Origin: Deltaproteobacteria bacterium
GTDB taxonomy: Bacteria; Desulfobacterota; Desulfarculia; Adiutricales; Adiutricaceae
DNA length: 36,198 nucleotides
Reading direction: 5' to 3'
Assembly (NCBI GenBank): GCA_031276865.1
Contig: JAISMF010000068.1
Span: forward strand, 1-36,198
Position 1 is the first letter of the stretch, and the number at the start of each line of letters is the position of its first letter. Of this stretch, positions 16,070-23,571 are shown in pieces. Below the pieces are notes generated by a model. The model saw nothing but the letters and a program-made list of their open reading frames with translations, did no database searches and had not been told where the DNA came from. A program made the position numbers and the translations under genes.

Positions 16070-18220
16070 TTAGGGTGTTTTTTTAAGGCGGCTTTCCAGA
16101 AAGACCGCCGTGTGCTCCACCCTGAGGGGGCGGCCCATCTCCCTGGCCGCCCCCCGCAGGCGCATGACGCAGCCGGGGCAGTCGCTCACCACGACCGCGG
16201 CTCCCCGGCGTTGGTAGTCCGCCAGCTTCTCCTCCGCCATGGCCCGCGACTCCTCGGGGAATTTGAGGGAAAAGCAGCCCCCGAAGCCGCAGCAGGCGTT
16301 CTCGAGCGGGGTCCGGAGGTACGCGGCCGCGAGCTCGATTAAATCCACGTGGCTCGCCCCCGCCTTAAGCCCCAGGCGCAGATGGCAGGGGCTGTGGTAG
16401 GCCGCCCTCTCCCCGCCGCGGACGAAGAGCTCCCCGCGGAGATTACCCTCCCGCAGGAGCAGGGAGCCGAAGTCGATTATTTTCCGGGAGAGGGCGCTCC
16501 AGATTTCCAGGCGTTCCGGATCGTCCGCGAAAAAGCGGGGATACTCCTCTCGCATGTAGGAGGCGCAGGAGGGGCAGAGGGAGGTGAGATAGTCGCAGTC
16601 CACGCCCCGAAAGGCGTCGACGTTTTGTCGGGCGGCGGCCCGGGCCGCCCCTTCGAGGCCCAACGCCGCGGCCGGGAGCCCGCAGCAGCCCTGCTTTCGC
16701 GGGTGAAGAACCTGGACGCCCGCCCGACTTAGGAGCCGGACTCCGGCCGCGAGCTCCCCGGGAAGGACGAATTCGTGGGCGCAGCCGGAAAAGACGGCGC
16801 AGCTGATCCGCCCCGCCCCGACAAGTTCCAGGGAGGGGAGTATTTCGGAGAAGGTCTTCTCCGCCAAAGCCGGAAGGGACCGGAGCCCCCCGTCGCGCGC
16901 GAAGGCGAGGGGGAGGTGCCGGATGCCGCCTCCGAAGGCGTAGGGGGCCTGGAGGCCCCGGGCCAGGCGCAGGAGGCCGCGGAAGAGGGGGCGCCGGGGT
17001 AGGACGAGGGAGAAGAGCTCCAGGCCCGGGGAGCCTCCCCCCGACTCGCGGCCGCGGCGCCGCACCTCGAGGATGGCCCGGAGCGGATCGCATTTCGCCG
17101 GGCAGACCTCCCGGCAGGCGCCGCAGGCGAGGCAGTTGTCTTGGAGAACGGGGGAGCGGTCGGAACCGTTCAGGTAGCGGGAGAGGACCAGCCCCACCGC
17201 GCCGATGTAGACGTCCCCCATGACGTGTCCTCCCACCAGGCGGTAGACCGGGCAGACGTTGGCGCAGGCCCCGCAGCGCAGGCACCGCAGAATCGGACGC
17301 GTTGCGGGATCCTTTAAAAGGGCGCCGCGGCCGTTGTCCAGGATGATGATTTTAAGGATCCGCCTTTTTCCATCGGCCGGGGCGGCCGGAAGCGCCCCGG
17401 CCGTCCAGGTGACGTAGCCGTTGATCCTCTGCCCGGTGGCGCTCCTGGCTAGGAGCTCCAAAATGGGGAGGCAGTCCTCCGGGCCGTCCAAAAGCTTGTC
17501 CAGACCCGCCAGGATGACGTTCACCCGGGGAAGCGAGAGGCAGAGGCGGGCGTTTCCCTCGTTGGAGCACACTCCGACGGCGCCGGAGGAGGCCAAAAGA
17601 AAGTTGGCGCCGGTTATCCCCATGTCCGCCTGAAAAAAGAGGGGCCGGAGACGCCGCCTCGCGGCCCGCACCAGGTTCTCCACGGAGCCCTCCGCCCCCG
17701 GGATCCCCGCCTCACGGAAGCTCTGGGCCGCCTGGAAGCGGCTCAGGTGGATGGCCGGAAGCACCATGTGCGAGGGGGCCTCGCCTCGAAGCTGGATCAG
17801 GAACTCGCCTAGATCCGTTTCCGTCACCTTGATTCCGGCCGCCTCCAAGGCCGGGTTCAGGGCGATCTCCTCCGCGGTCATGGACTTGGACTTGACCGCG
17901 CTCCGCACTTCGTTCTCCCTGGCCGTCCGTAAAATCGCCTCCCGGGCCTCCGCCGCGTCCCGGGCCAGGATGACCTCCGCCCCCCGCTTTCCGGCTTCGG
18001 AAGCGAAGCGGCGAAGGAGCCGGGCGTTGTCGTCCAAGGCCCGGTCCTTTATTTCGGAAACCTCGTCCCGGAGCCGGGAAAAATCCACCCCCCGGAAGAC
18101 CTCCTCCCGGGAGCGGGCGTAGTCGCCGGCGAAGCGCCCCAGAACCTCCCGCAGGCGTTGGTCGGCCAGGGCGCCGGACACCTTCCGGCGGTAGTCTTTC
18201 CAGGTCGAAGAAGGGCTCAT
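16070..18220 (-). CDS. lutB: fused LutB/LutA-like Fe-S lactate oxidation protein
   Basis: A 716-residue cytoplasmic iron-sulfur protein of the lactate utilisation system. Residues 1 to about 300 are a LUD domain (AEEIALNPALEAAGI, GEAPSHMVLPAIH). Two 4Fe-4S motifs follow near 312-325 (CLRCGACANVCP) and 363-375 (CLACGACREVCP). The C-terminal 250 residues hold two cysteine-rich CCG modules (FSGC with GCCGLP; HSPCHL with ACCGFGGC), which in Bacillus make up the separate LutA. This fused layout and length are those of the Desulfovibrio lactate operon protein. The role is electron transfer during oxidation of L-lactate to pyruvate. The ATG directly follows the lutC stop (TAGATG) and has GGAGGAG upstream, so translation is probably coupled. 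Last gene of the operon. Confidence 0.92.
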   Translation of the reverse strand: MSPSSTWKDYRRKVSGALADQRLREVLGRFAGDYARSREEVFRGVDFSRLRDEVSEIKDRALDDNARLLRRFASEAGKRGAEVILARDAAEAREAILRTARENEVRSAVKSKSMTAEEIALNPALEAAGIKVTETDLGEFLIQLRGEAPSHMVLPAIHLSRFQAAQSFREAGIPGAEGSVENLVRAARRRLRPLFFQADMGITGANFLLASSGAVGVCSNEGNARLCLSLPRVNVILAGLDKLLDGPEDCLPILELLARSATGQRINGYVTWTAGALPAAPADGKRRILKIIILDNGRGALLKDPATRPILRCLRCGACANVCPVYRLVGGHVMGDVYIGAVGLVLSRYLNGSDRSPVLQDNCLACGACREVCPAKCDPLRAILEVRRRGRESGGGSPGLELFSLVLPRRPLFRGLLRLARGLQAPYAFGGGIRHLPLAFARDGGLRSLPALAEKTFSEILPSLELVGAGRISCAVFSGCAHEFVLPGELAAGVRLLSRAGVQVLHPRKQGCCGLPAAALGLEGAARAAARQNVDAFRGVDCDYLTSLCPSCASYMREEYPRFFADDPERLEIWSALSRKIIDFGSLLLREGNLRGELFVRGGERAAYHSPCHLRLGLKAGASHVDLIELAAAYLRTPLENACCGFGGCFSLKFPEESRAMAEEKLADYQRRGAAVVVSDCPGCVMRLRGAAREMGRPLRVEHTAVFLESRLKKTP

Positions 18221-18985
18221 CTACTCCTCCGTTAAAAGAACGTGCAGCTCCAGAGGTCCGTGGACCCCCAGGGTCAAAACCCTTTCGACGTCGGCCGTGC
18301 GGCTGGGGCCGGTTACGAGGGAGACGAAGGATCCGCTGTGGAAGAGCTCCCGGCGCAGCCTGGGCGGAAGCGCGGAGAGGTCCCTCGCCAGCAGGGATTT
18401 GGGCAGCCTGACCGCGTGCAGGTCCGCGAGCATGGTCGCGAGCCTCAGATCCTCCGTACGCGTTTCGATTAAAACCGAACCGCTCTCCGCTATCCCCAGG
18501 GCGCAGCCGGTGAAGGCCAGATCGATTCCTCCGGCGCACTTCCGCAAGCCCTCCTCCGCCACCCGGATCCCCTTGGAGGCGAACATTTCCCGGCGCCTTT
18601 CCGGCTCGTCTTCCGGCTTCAGATCCAGAAAGACCAAAGAAGAGGGATCCCCCCCCTCCTTCGCCTCCGCGAAGACGCCCGCGGCTTCGCGGGCCAAGAC
18701 GAGATCCAAAGCGTAGGCCAAAGCGCCGTCGAGCTTTCCGGGCTCGACCACCACCGCCCCCGCCTCCCGGGCCCGGCTTTTGAAGAGCCGGACCAGCTCC
18801 CGGGTTTTCTCCGAGCGCCTTTCTTCCACGCCCCCTCCCCTTTCTTCCGCGACCCCTCTCCTTTCTTCCACGACCCCTCTCCTTTCTTCCGCGACCCCTC
18901 CCCTTTCTTCCGCGACCCCTCCCCTTTTCTCAACCGAAGCGCCCGTAAAAGGCCTGGATTCGCCGCGCGCAGTGGAATATTTCAA
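18221..18985 (-). CDS. lutC: LutC-like LUD domain protein with repeat-bearing 5' end
   Basis: Up to 254 residues; the LUD domain covers about residues 60-252 (FTGCALGIAESGSVLIET is the family signature). LutC works with LutA and LutB in L-lactate oxidation. The start is uncertain. The longest frame starts at a TTG (18985) with only a weak GGAAA upstream. Its residues 19-53 are encoded by five 21-bp tandem repeats giving RGGVAEE/RRGVVEE heptads, not seen in LutC proteins I know. A GTG at 18829, in the last repeat, has GGGAGG four bases upstream and would give a 202-residue protein of ordinary LutC size. The gap to the upstream gene is 63 bases from the TTG, or about 220 from the GTG. Function is well supported, start is not. 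Confidence 0.88.
   Translation of the reverse strand: MKYSTARGESRPFTGASVEKRGGVAEERGGVAEERRGVVEERRGVAEERGGGVEERRSEKTRELVRLFKSRAREAGAVVVEPGKLDGALAYALDLVLAREAAGVFAEAKEGGDPSSLVFLDLKPEDEPERRREMFASKGIRVAEEGLRKCAGGIDLAFTGCALGIAESGSVLIETRTEDLRLATMLADLHAVRLPKSLLARDLSALPPRLRRELFHSGSFVSLVTGPSRTADVERVLTLGVHGPLELHVLLTEE
18819..18923 (-). repeat. five 21-bp tandem repeats in the 5' region of lutC
   Basis: Five exact-length units at 18819-18839, 18840-18860, 18861-18881, 18882-18902 and 18903-18923 differ at a few positions only. On the coding strand each unit has a GGGAGGGG or GAGAGGGG core that resembles a ribosome binding site, followed by a GTG or GCG. Being 21 bp, copy-number change keeps the reading frame. 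Confidence 0.9.
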
Positions 18986-19048
18986 AATTTCCGCGCCCGG
19001 GCGGCCCCCCCCCGGGGGAGCCGGAAAAGAAGGCCCGGAAAACCACCC

Positions 19049-20389
19049 TCACATGGAGTCGGCGTAGAGTTCGATCACGTGCCGGACCTCGACCGCGTCC
19101 CCTTCGCGGGAAAAGACGTCCATCAGCTGGAGCATGCAGGCCGGACACGTTGTGGCCGCCACCCGGGGGGAGACCGAGATTAAGTCGGCCCTCTTCCGGC
19201 GGGCGATTTGAAAGGAGAGATCGTAATGGGCGAGGTTGAAGCTCCCCCCGTTTCCGCAGCAGCGCTCCGCCCCCGGGGCCTCCCGGTAGAGATGGCCCGG
19301 AAGGCTCTTCAGGATGATCCTGGGCTCCTCGAAAACCCCCAGGGACTTCCGCAGATGGCAGGGGTCGTGGTAGACGACCCGGGGGAGCGCCGGATCCTTT
19401 GGGGAGGGGGGGAAATCCGCCTTAAGGACCCTCGTCAGAAAGGAGGTCGCGTCGTAGGCGTTTTCCGCGAGAAACAAAAGGCTTTTCAGATCCTCTCCGG
19501 CGAAGTATGCGGAAAAGCGCGGCCAGTAGACCCGCACGGCGGAGGCGCAGCTGGCGCAGGGGGTGACCAGGTAGTCGAATTTCTCCTCTCTGAAGGCCCG
19601 AAGGTTCCGCTTCACCAAGCGCAGGAAGCCCTCCCGGTCCCCGGCGGAGAGGAGGGGCAGCCCGCAGCAGACCCTTTCCCGGGGGATGAAAAACCCCGCC
19701 CCGTGACGGGCGAGGACTTTTAAGGAGGCCCGGACGATCCCGGGGAAGATCTTGTCCGGAACGCAGCCCGGAAAGAAGGCCGCCCGGGGGAGGCCCCGGG
19801 CGGCCCGCGGGATCCGGAGGCTTTCTTCCCCGGGGGGCGGATCCGCGGCCAGCCGGGGGACGCGCCTTTCTCCCAGGACGGGTCTAAGGAGGGGGACGGA
19901 GAAGGTTCGGGGATCCCCGCCCGCGGGCCGCAAAAAGGGGCGCTGGAAGAAGCGGGCGACCCTCGCCAGGGTTTCGAAGAGGCGGGGCCGGGGGAGGATT
20001 TGGCGAAAAACCAGGCGTTTAAGCGGACCGAGGCCCAAATAGGAGGCCGTAAGCGAGCGGGCTAGAATGAAAACGTCGGTTATCCTGACGCCGGAGGGGC
20101 AGTTCTTCTCGCAGGATCCGCACAAAAGGCAGCGGTGGAGGCGATCGTTCACGGCGTCGGGGTCCCGGCTCAATCCGAAGGCCAGGTTCTCCACCAAGGC
20201 GAGCTTCCCCCGGGCCACGTCCGCCTCCCGCATGGTCGCGAGGTAGACCGGGCACGCCGCCTGGCAGAAGCCGCAGCGCATGCACCTCACCAGCATGTCG
20301 TCCAGGGTCCGCAGACCCCGGGCGAGGCCCTCGAGGGCGAGGGGGCCGTCCTTTAAAAGGGGGAGCTTTTCGCCGGAGGGGGCGGACAT
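19049..20389 (-). CDS. GlcF-like Fe-S subunit of lactate/glycolate oxidase
   Basis: A 446-residue Fe-S protein that carries electrons from the FAD subunit encoded just upstream. The frame extends back to 20497 inside that gene, but the ATG at 20389, two bases after the upstream stop (TGAAAATG), is preferred, with GGTGG before it. Two 4Fe-4S motifs: CMRCGFCQAACP (Cys 36, 39, 42, 46) and CLLCGSCEKNCP (Cys 87, 90, 93, 97). Two CCG modules follow: FFPGC with CCGLPLL and CASC, then HDPCHLRKS with CCGNGGSF and CPAC. These ligate Fe-S or heterodisulfide-type centres in the GlcF/HdrD families. It pairs with the FAD subunit as in D-lactate or glycolate oxidase of sulfate reducers. Confidence 0.9.
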   Translation of the reverse strand: MSAPSGEKLPLLKDGPLALEGLARGLRTLDDMLVRCMRCGFCQAACPVYLATMREADVARGKLALVENLAFGLSRDPDAVNDRLHRCLLCGSCEKNCPSGVRITDVFILARSLTASYLGLGPLKRLVFRQILPRPRLFETLARVARFFQRPFLRPAGGDPRTFSVPLLRPVLGERRVPRLAADPPPGEESLRIPRAARGLPRAAFFPGCVPDKIFPGIVRASLKVLARHGAGFFIPRERVCCGLPLLSAGDREGFLRLVKRNLRAFREEKFDYLVTPCASCASAVRVYWPRFSAYFAGEDLKSLLFLAENAYDATSFLTRVLKADFPPSPKDPALPRVVYHDPCHLRKSLGVFEEPRIILKSLPGHLYREAPGAERCCGNGGSFNLAHYDLSFQIARRKRADLISVSPRVAATTCPACMLQLMDVFSREGDAVEVRHVIELYADSM

Positions 20390-20391
20390 TT

Positions 20392-21780
20392 TCAGACCAC
20401 CTTCTTGCCGAAGTTGAAAAGACCCGAGGGGTCCAGGGCCCCGCGGAGGGCCAGGGAGAACTCGATGGTCGCCCGGTTGGTCTCCTTTTCCATCCACTTG
20501 GCCTTGGCCACGCCGATGCCGTGCTCTCCGGAAAGGGTGCCGTCGAGCTTCAAGGCGGCCTCGAAGATCCCATCCACCATCTCCTCCACCCTTTTAAACT
20601 CCTTCGGGTCCCGGCGGTCGCAGAGGATGGTGGGGTGCAGGTTTCCGTCGCCGGCGTGCCCGAAGGTTCCCACCTCGAGGCGGTGCTTTAAGGCGAGCCT
20701 CCCCACCGCCTCCAGCATCTCCGGCACCCGGGAGCGGGGGACGGTCGCGTCCTCCAAGACCACCGAGGGCCGGAGCCTGGCCAGGGCGGGAAGGGTCCCG
20801 CGCCTGGCCTCCCAGATCCGGTCCCTCTCCGTTTGGCTTTCCGGCAGATCCACCGCCAGGGCGCCGTTTTTCCGGCAAATCAGCCTAATCTTCTCGGCGT
20901 CCCCCCTCACCTGCTCGTCGTAGAAGCCGTCCACCTCGATGAGGAGCATGGCCGCGGCCTCCGTCGGAAGGCCGATTTTGGAGGCGGCCTCCACCGCTTT
21001 GAGGCATTTCTGGTCCATGAACTCCAGGGTCGCGGGGAGCACGCGCCCGGCGATGATCCCGGCGACCGACTCCGCCGCCTCCGCCACATTATTATATACG
21101 GCGGTCATGGAGAGCGTCCGGGAGGGGGCGGGGAGAAGCTTCAAGATAAGGCGGCTGAAGACCCCGAGGGTGCCCTCCGAGGCCGTCATGAGGCCGGGGA
21201 GGTTGTAGCCGCTCACGCATTTCACCGTCCGCGAGCCGCTTTTTATGAGCCTTCCCCGCCAGTCGAAAAACTCCAGACCCATGAGGTAGTCCTTGGTGAC
21301 CCCGTACTTGAGGCCCCTTAAACCCCCGGCGTTCAAAGCCACGTTCCCCCCCAAAGTGGAAACCTCCATGGAGCCCGGATCGGGGGGGTAGAAGAGCCCC
21401 GTCTCCGCCGCCTTCCGGAAAAGATCGGCCGTGACCACCCCGGGCTCGCAGACGGCGTAGAGGTCGTTTTGGTTTATTTCCAGAATCCGGTTGAGCTTTC
21501 CGGTGAGGATGACCGCGCTGTCCCCGGGCTCGGGGATGGTCGCTCCGGAAAGATTGGTGCCGGCGCCCCGCGCGGTCAAGGCCAAGCCGCCTTCGTAGGC
21601 GCGCCGCAGGGCCTCCCCCAGGAGCTCGACCGAGGGGGGCATCAAGACGATGGAAGGGGCCCGGGGCGGAAGCACGGCCCCGTCGAAGGCGTAGGAGAGG
21701 AGATCCTCCCTTTCGGTGAAGACGTTTTCCCTGCCTAGAAGTTTCTGAAAATCCCTCACGAGGGACGGGGAAAGGGTCAT
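20392..21780 (-). CDS. FAD-linked D-lactate/glycolate dehydrogenase (GlcD family)
   Basis: A 462-residue flavoprotein of the PCMH/vanillyl-alcohol oxidase fold that oxidises a 2-hydroxyacid, probably D-lactate (or glycolate), to the 2-oxoacid. The N-terminal FAD-binding domain shows ARGAGTNLSGATIP, the PPDPGS followed by STLGGNVALNAGG motif and YGVTKDYLMGLE. The C-terminal cap carries GTFGHAGDGNLHP (HAGDGNLHP at 375-383) and SGEHGIG (418-423), both catalytic or FAD-contacting in the family, and the ending DPSGLFNFGKKV. First gene of the four-gene operon. The ATG at 21780 has only a weak purine stretch (AAAGAA) upstream. Pairing with LutBC suggests the cell can use both lactate isomers. No lactate permease gene is in the window. 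Confidence 0.93.
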   Translation of the reverse strand: MTLSPSLVRDFQKLLGRENVFTEREDLLSYAFDGAVLPPRAPSIVLMPPSVELLGEALRRAYEGGLALTARGAGTNLSGATIPEPGDSAVILTGKLNRILEINQNDLYAVCEPGVVTADLFRKAAETGLFYPPDPGSMEVSTLGGNVALNAGGLRGLKYGVTKDYLMGLEFFDWRGRLIKSGSRTVKCVSGYNLPGLMTASEGTLGVFSRLILKLLPAPSRTLSMTAVYNNVAEAAESVAGIIAGRVLPATLEFMDQKCLKAVEAASKIGLPTEAAAMLLIEVDGFYDEQVRGDAEKIRLICRKNGALAVDLPESQTERDRIWEARRGTLPALARLRPSVVLEDATVPRSRVPEMLEAVGRLALKHRLEVGTFGHAGDGNLHPTILCDRRDPKEFKRVEEMVDGIFEAALKLDGTLSGEHGIGVAKAKWMEKETNRATIEFSLALRGALDPSGLFNFGKKVV

Positions 21781-22111
21781 GCTTTGTATTCTTTAGGTGC
21801 GAAGCGGGCGAAATTAAATGGAGGAGGCTCCGTGAAAAACCCCCGCGGGCGCGACACGCCGAAACAGGATGGCCGGAGGGGCTGAAGCTCCCGGGCGGCG
21901 GGATTTTTCGGCCCGGTGATATTTTGACAGAAAAGGCCGCCGATGACAAAGAGAATTCGTCAAACCCCGCTCCGATGAAAGCCCGAAAAAAAAAAGGGCC
22001 ATGGCGCTCATGGGGCGCCTTCGGGCGGCTTTTTCGTTCATGAAAACCGCCGAGAACGTCCCCGAGCCGCGGGCCAAGGCTTCCAGGCGGGCTTCCGCGT
22101 CAACCTAAACG

Positions 22112-22163
22112 ATCTAATTTCCCAGGAGGCGCGAATTTTCCTGGAAATTACGTAATCTAATTT
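22112..22163. promoter_or_regulatory. inverted and direct repeats in the lactate operon upstream region
   Basis: AATTTCCCAGGA (22116-22127) and TCCTGGAAATT (22139-22149) are inverted with one base unpaired. The 5' edge of each block carries a copy of ATCTAATTT (22112-22120 and 22155-22163), a direct repeat with 43-bp spacing. Placed next to the AT-rich promoter-like block, this may bind a lactate-responsive regulator. Function is inferred. Confidence 0.35.
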
Positions 22164-22936
22164 TAGCAAAAAAATTACAAAATTTATAGACTTTAGCTAT
22201 ATAATAAATCATAATATTATCTATATAGGATAATAATATAAAATAATTTAACCAAGTTAAAGGCGGACGCGCCCGTTCACCCGGAAAGCGAGCGTCGGCG
22301 CGGTTCGCCGTGAAGAGGGTTTATCGACAAATCGTGATTTGTCTCGGGGCGCCGGAGCGGAAAGGGGGGGATGTTTTTTTCCGCCCGCCAATCTTTTCGT
22401 TTTCGGCGCGACAATCGTCCCCGTTTTCATAGCGGCGTAATTAAGCGTCCATGATATGGGCGCCGGGGACGGGGCGATTGGGAAATAAACGGGGCCTGGG
22501 AGAAAATATCAAAAAAGACCTGGCTAATTTCCGGACGGAGGGCCAAGCGTTTGGCGAGCCGGCCTCGAATCAAAGGCCCGGCCGCTTCGGGGGCTGAAGC
22601 TTCAAGCGTAGATCCCTCGGGACCGTCGATTGCGCAAAGTCCGCCCGGGGTGGCGCGCTTCGCCGGGAAGAGGTCTTAAAGCGGGGCGGCTTTCATGGGC
22701 GCTCGGCCGCGCCGGCGTGAATCGCCAAGCCGAAATTCGTCAATAAACAAAATTTACAGCGAGCCGCGCGCGCGCGCTTTCCGGACGACCCGGGTGGGGC
22801 GCGAAAGGGCCAAAGCCCCCGGGCTCGTGAAATCACGCTAAGGACCCGCGATACGGAATCAGCCGGAGGGGCTGACTTTTTCTGGACGATGACTAAAATC
22901 TCGGCTAACATGTCGATTAGCCGCGGGCGCCGCGCT

Positions 22937-23137
22937 TCACCGCCCCGGGAATCGGCGCGCGGAAAGATACAGCCAAAATTTTCCAAACTTTTTGAGGAAA
23001 TTATCAACCACTACATGTTTCACGCCGACCGCGCCTAAGCGTGTAAATAGTTTAAAGAGCGTTCGCTTCGTTTCGGGCGTTTCGGTAAATCTCTCCATCG
23101 CGGCTTTATCGAGTCTTTTTTTTGGCGAAAGGGACAT
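22937..23137 (-). CDS. possible small hypothetical protein
   Basis: A 66-codon frame reading MSLSPKKRLDKAAMERF, then PETKRTLFKLFTRLGAVG and VVVDNFLKKFGKFW. Codon choice is plausible and the residues look like a small helical basic protein, but there is no good ribosome binding site and no family is recognised. It might be a fragment of a decayed gene. Confidence 0.25.
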   Translation of the reverse strand: MSLSPKKRLDKAAMERFTETPETKRTLFKLFTRLGAVGVKHVVVDNFLKKFGKFWLYLSARRFPGR

Positions 23138-23301
23138 TTTAAAAAGGTTAGGGAAGGCGATTTTTATATATAACTCGCGTCTTAATCATAATCATCACGC
23201 CCGCCGCCGGCTTCGTTTCGCCTGAAAGCGCCTGTCCGGTCGTTTTCTTGAAAACGCCGAAAAAAACAAGCCGCGGCGAAAAGTAAAACCGGAGGTGAAA
23301 T

Positions 23302-23571
23302 ATGAAAAAATCAGCGCTCCTCGCCGCCGCCGCCGTTCTCTTTTTTAGCCCGGCCCTCCACGCCAAATCTTTTTTAGGCTACGCCTGCTTGGAAAACTGC
23401 GAGGGGCACGAGGCGGGATACCGCTGGGCGGATGAAAACAAGTTAACCCGCGTGGAGGATTGCCGGGGAAAATCCGAATCCTTCATCGAGGGATGCGTGG
23501 CCTACATAGAAGATCAGGCGGATAACGCGAAATATTACTCTTCCGAAGACGACGCGGATTACACGGAGTGA
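23302..23571 (+). CDS. small exported four-cysteine protein
   Basis: An 89-residue protein with a clear Sec signal peptide (MKKSALLAAAAVLFF, cleavage likely after ALHA at 21). GGAGG lies seven bases before the ATG. The mature part of about 68 residues has four cysteines (29, 33, 54, 65), enough for two disulfides, in the pattern CLENC, GHEAGYRWADEN, EDC, SFIEGC. Small proteobacterial proteins with GHxAGYxWA and SFIEGC motifs are familiar as uncharacterised family members. The acidic tail ends EDDADYTE. It should be periplasmic or secreted. It stands alone in a gene-poor stretch; function unknown. Confidence 0.85.
   Translation: MKKSALLAAAAVLFFSPALHAKSFLGYACLENCEGHEAGYRWADENKLTRVEDCRGKSESFIEGCVAYIEDQADNAKYYSSEDDADYTE

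Larger units (their letters stand above)
21781..23301. other. 1.5-kb upstream region of the lactate operon, mostly non-coding
   Basis: The frame at 21814-22077 (minus) is not convincing. An AT-rich block at 22130-22260 inside GC-rich DNA is the best place for the lactate operon promoter, which would leave a leader of about 350 bases. The rest (22.26-22.93 kb) is GC-rich and featureless by eye. A 16-bp palindrome (CGTTTTC tt GAAAACG, 23241-23256) lies 45 bases before the small exported protein gene and may be its operator. Confidence 0.5.

Noticed and set aside
16443..17285. 280-residue open frame inside the lutB gene
   Set aside because: Arg/Pro/Gly-rich composition and full overlap with a well supported Fe-S protein on the same strand; a GC-rich shadow frame. 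The same holds for 17712-18539 and 21092-21949.
21814..22077. 87-residue minus-strand frame upstream of the lactate operon
   Set aside because: No ribosome binding site, random-looking sequence; more likely leader or spacer.
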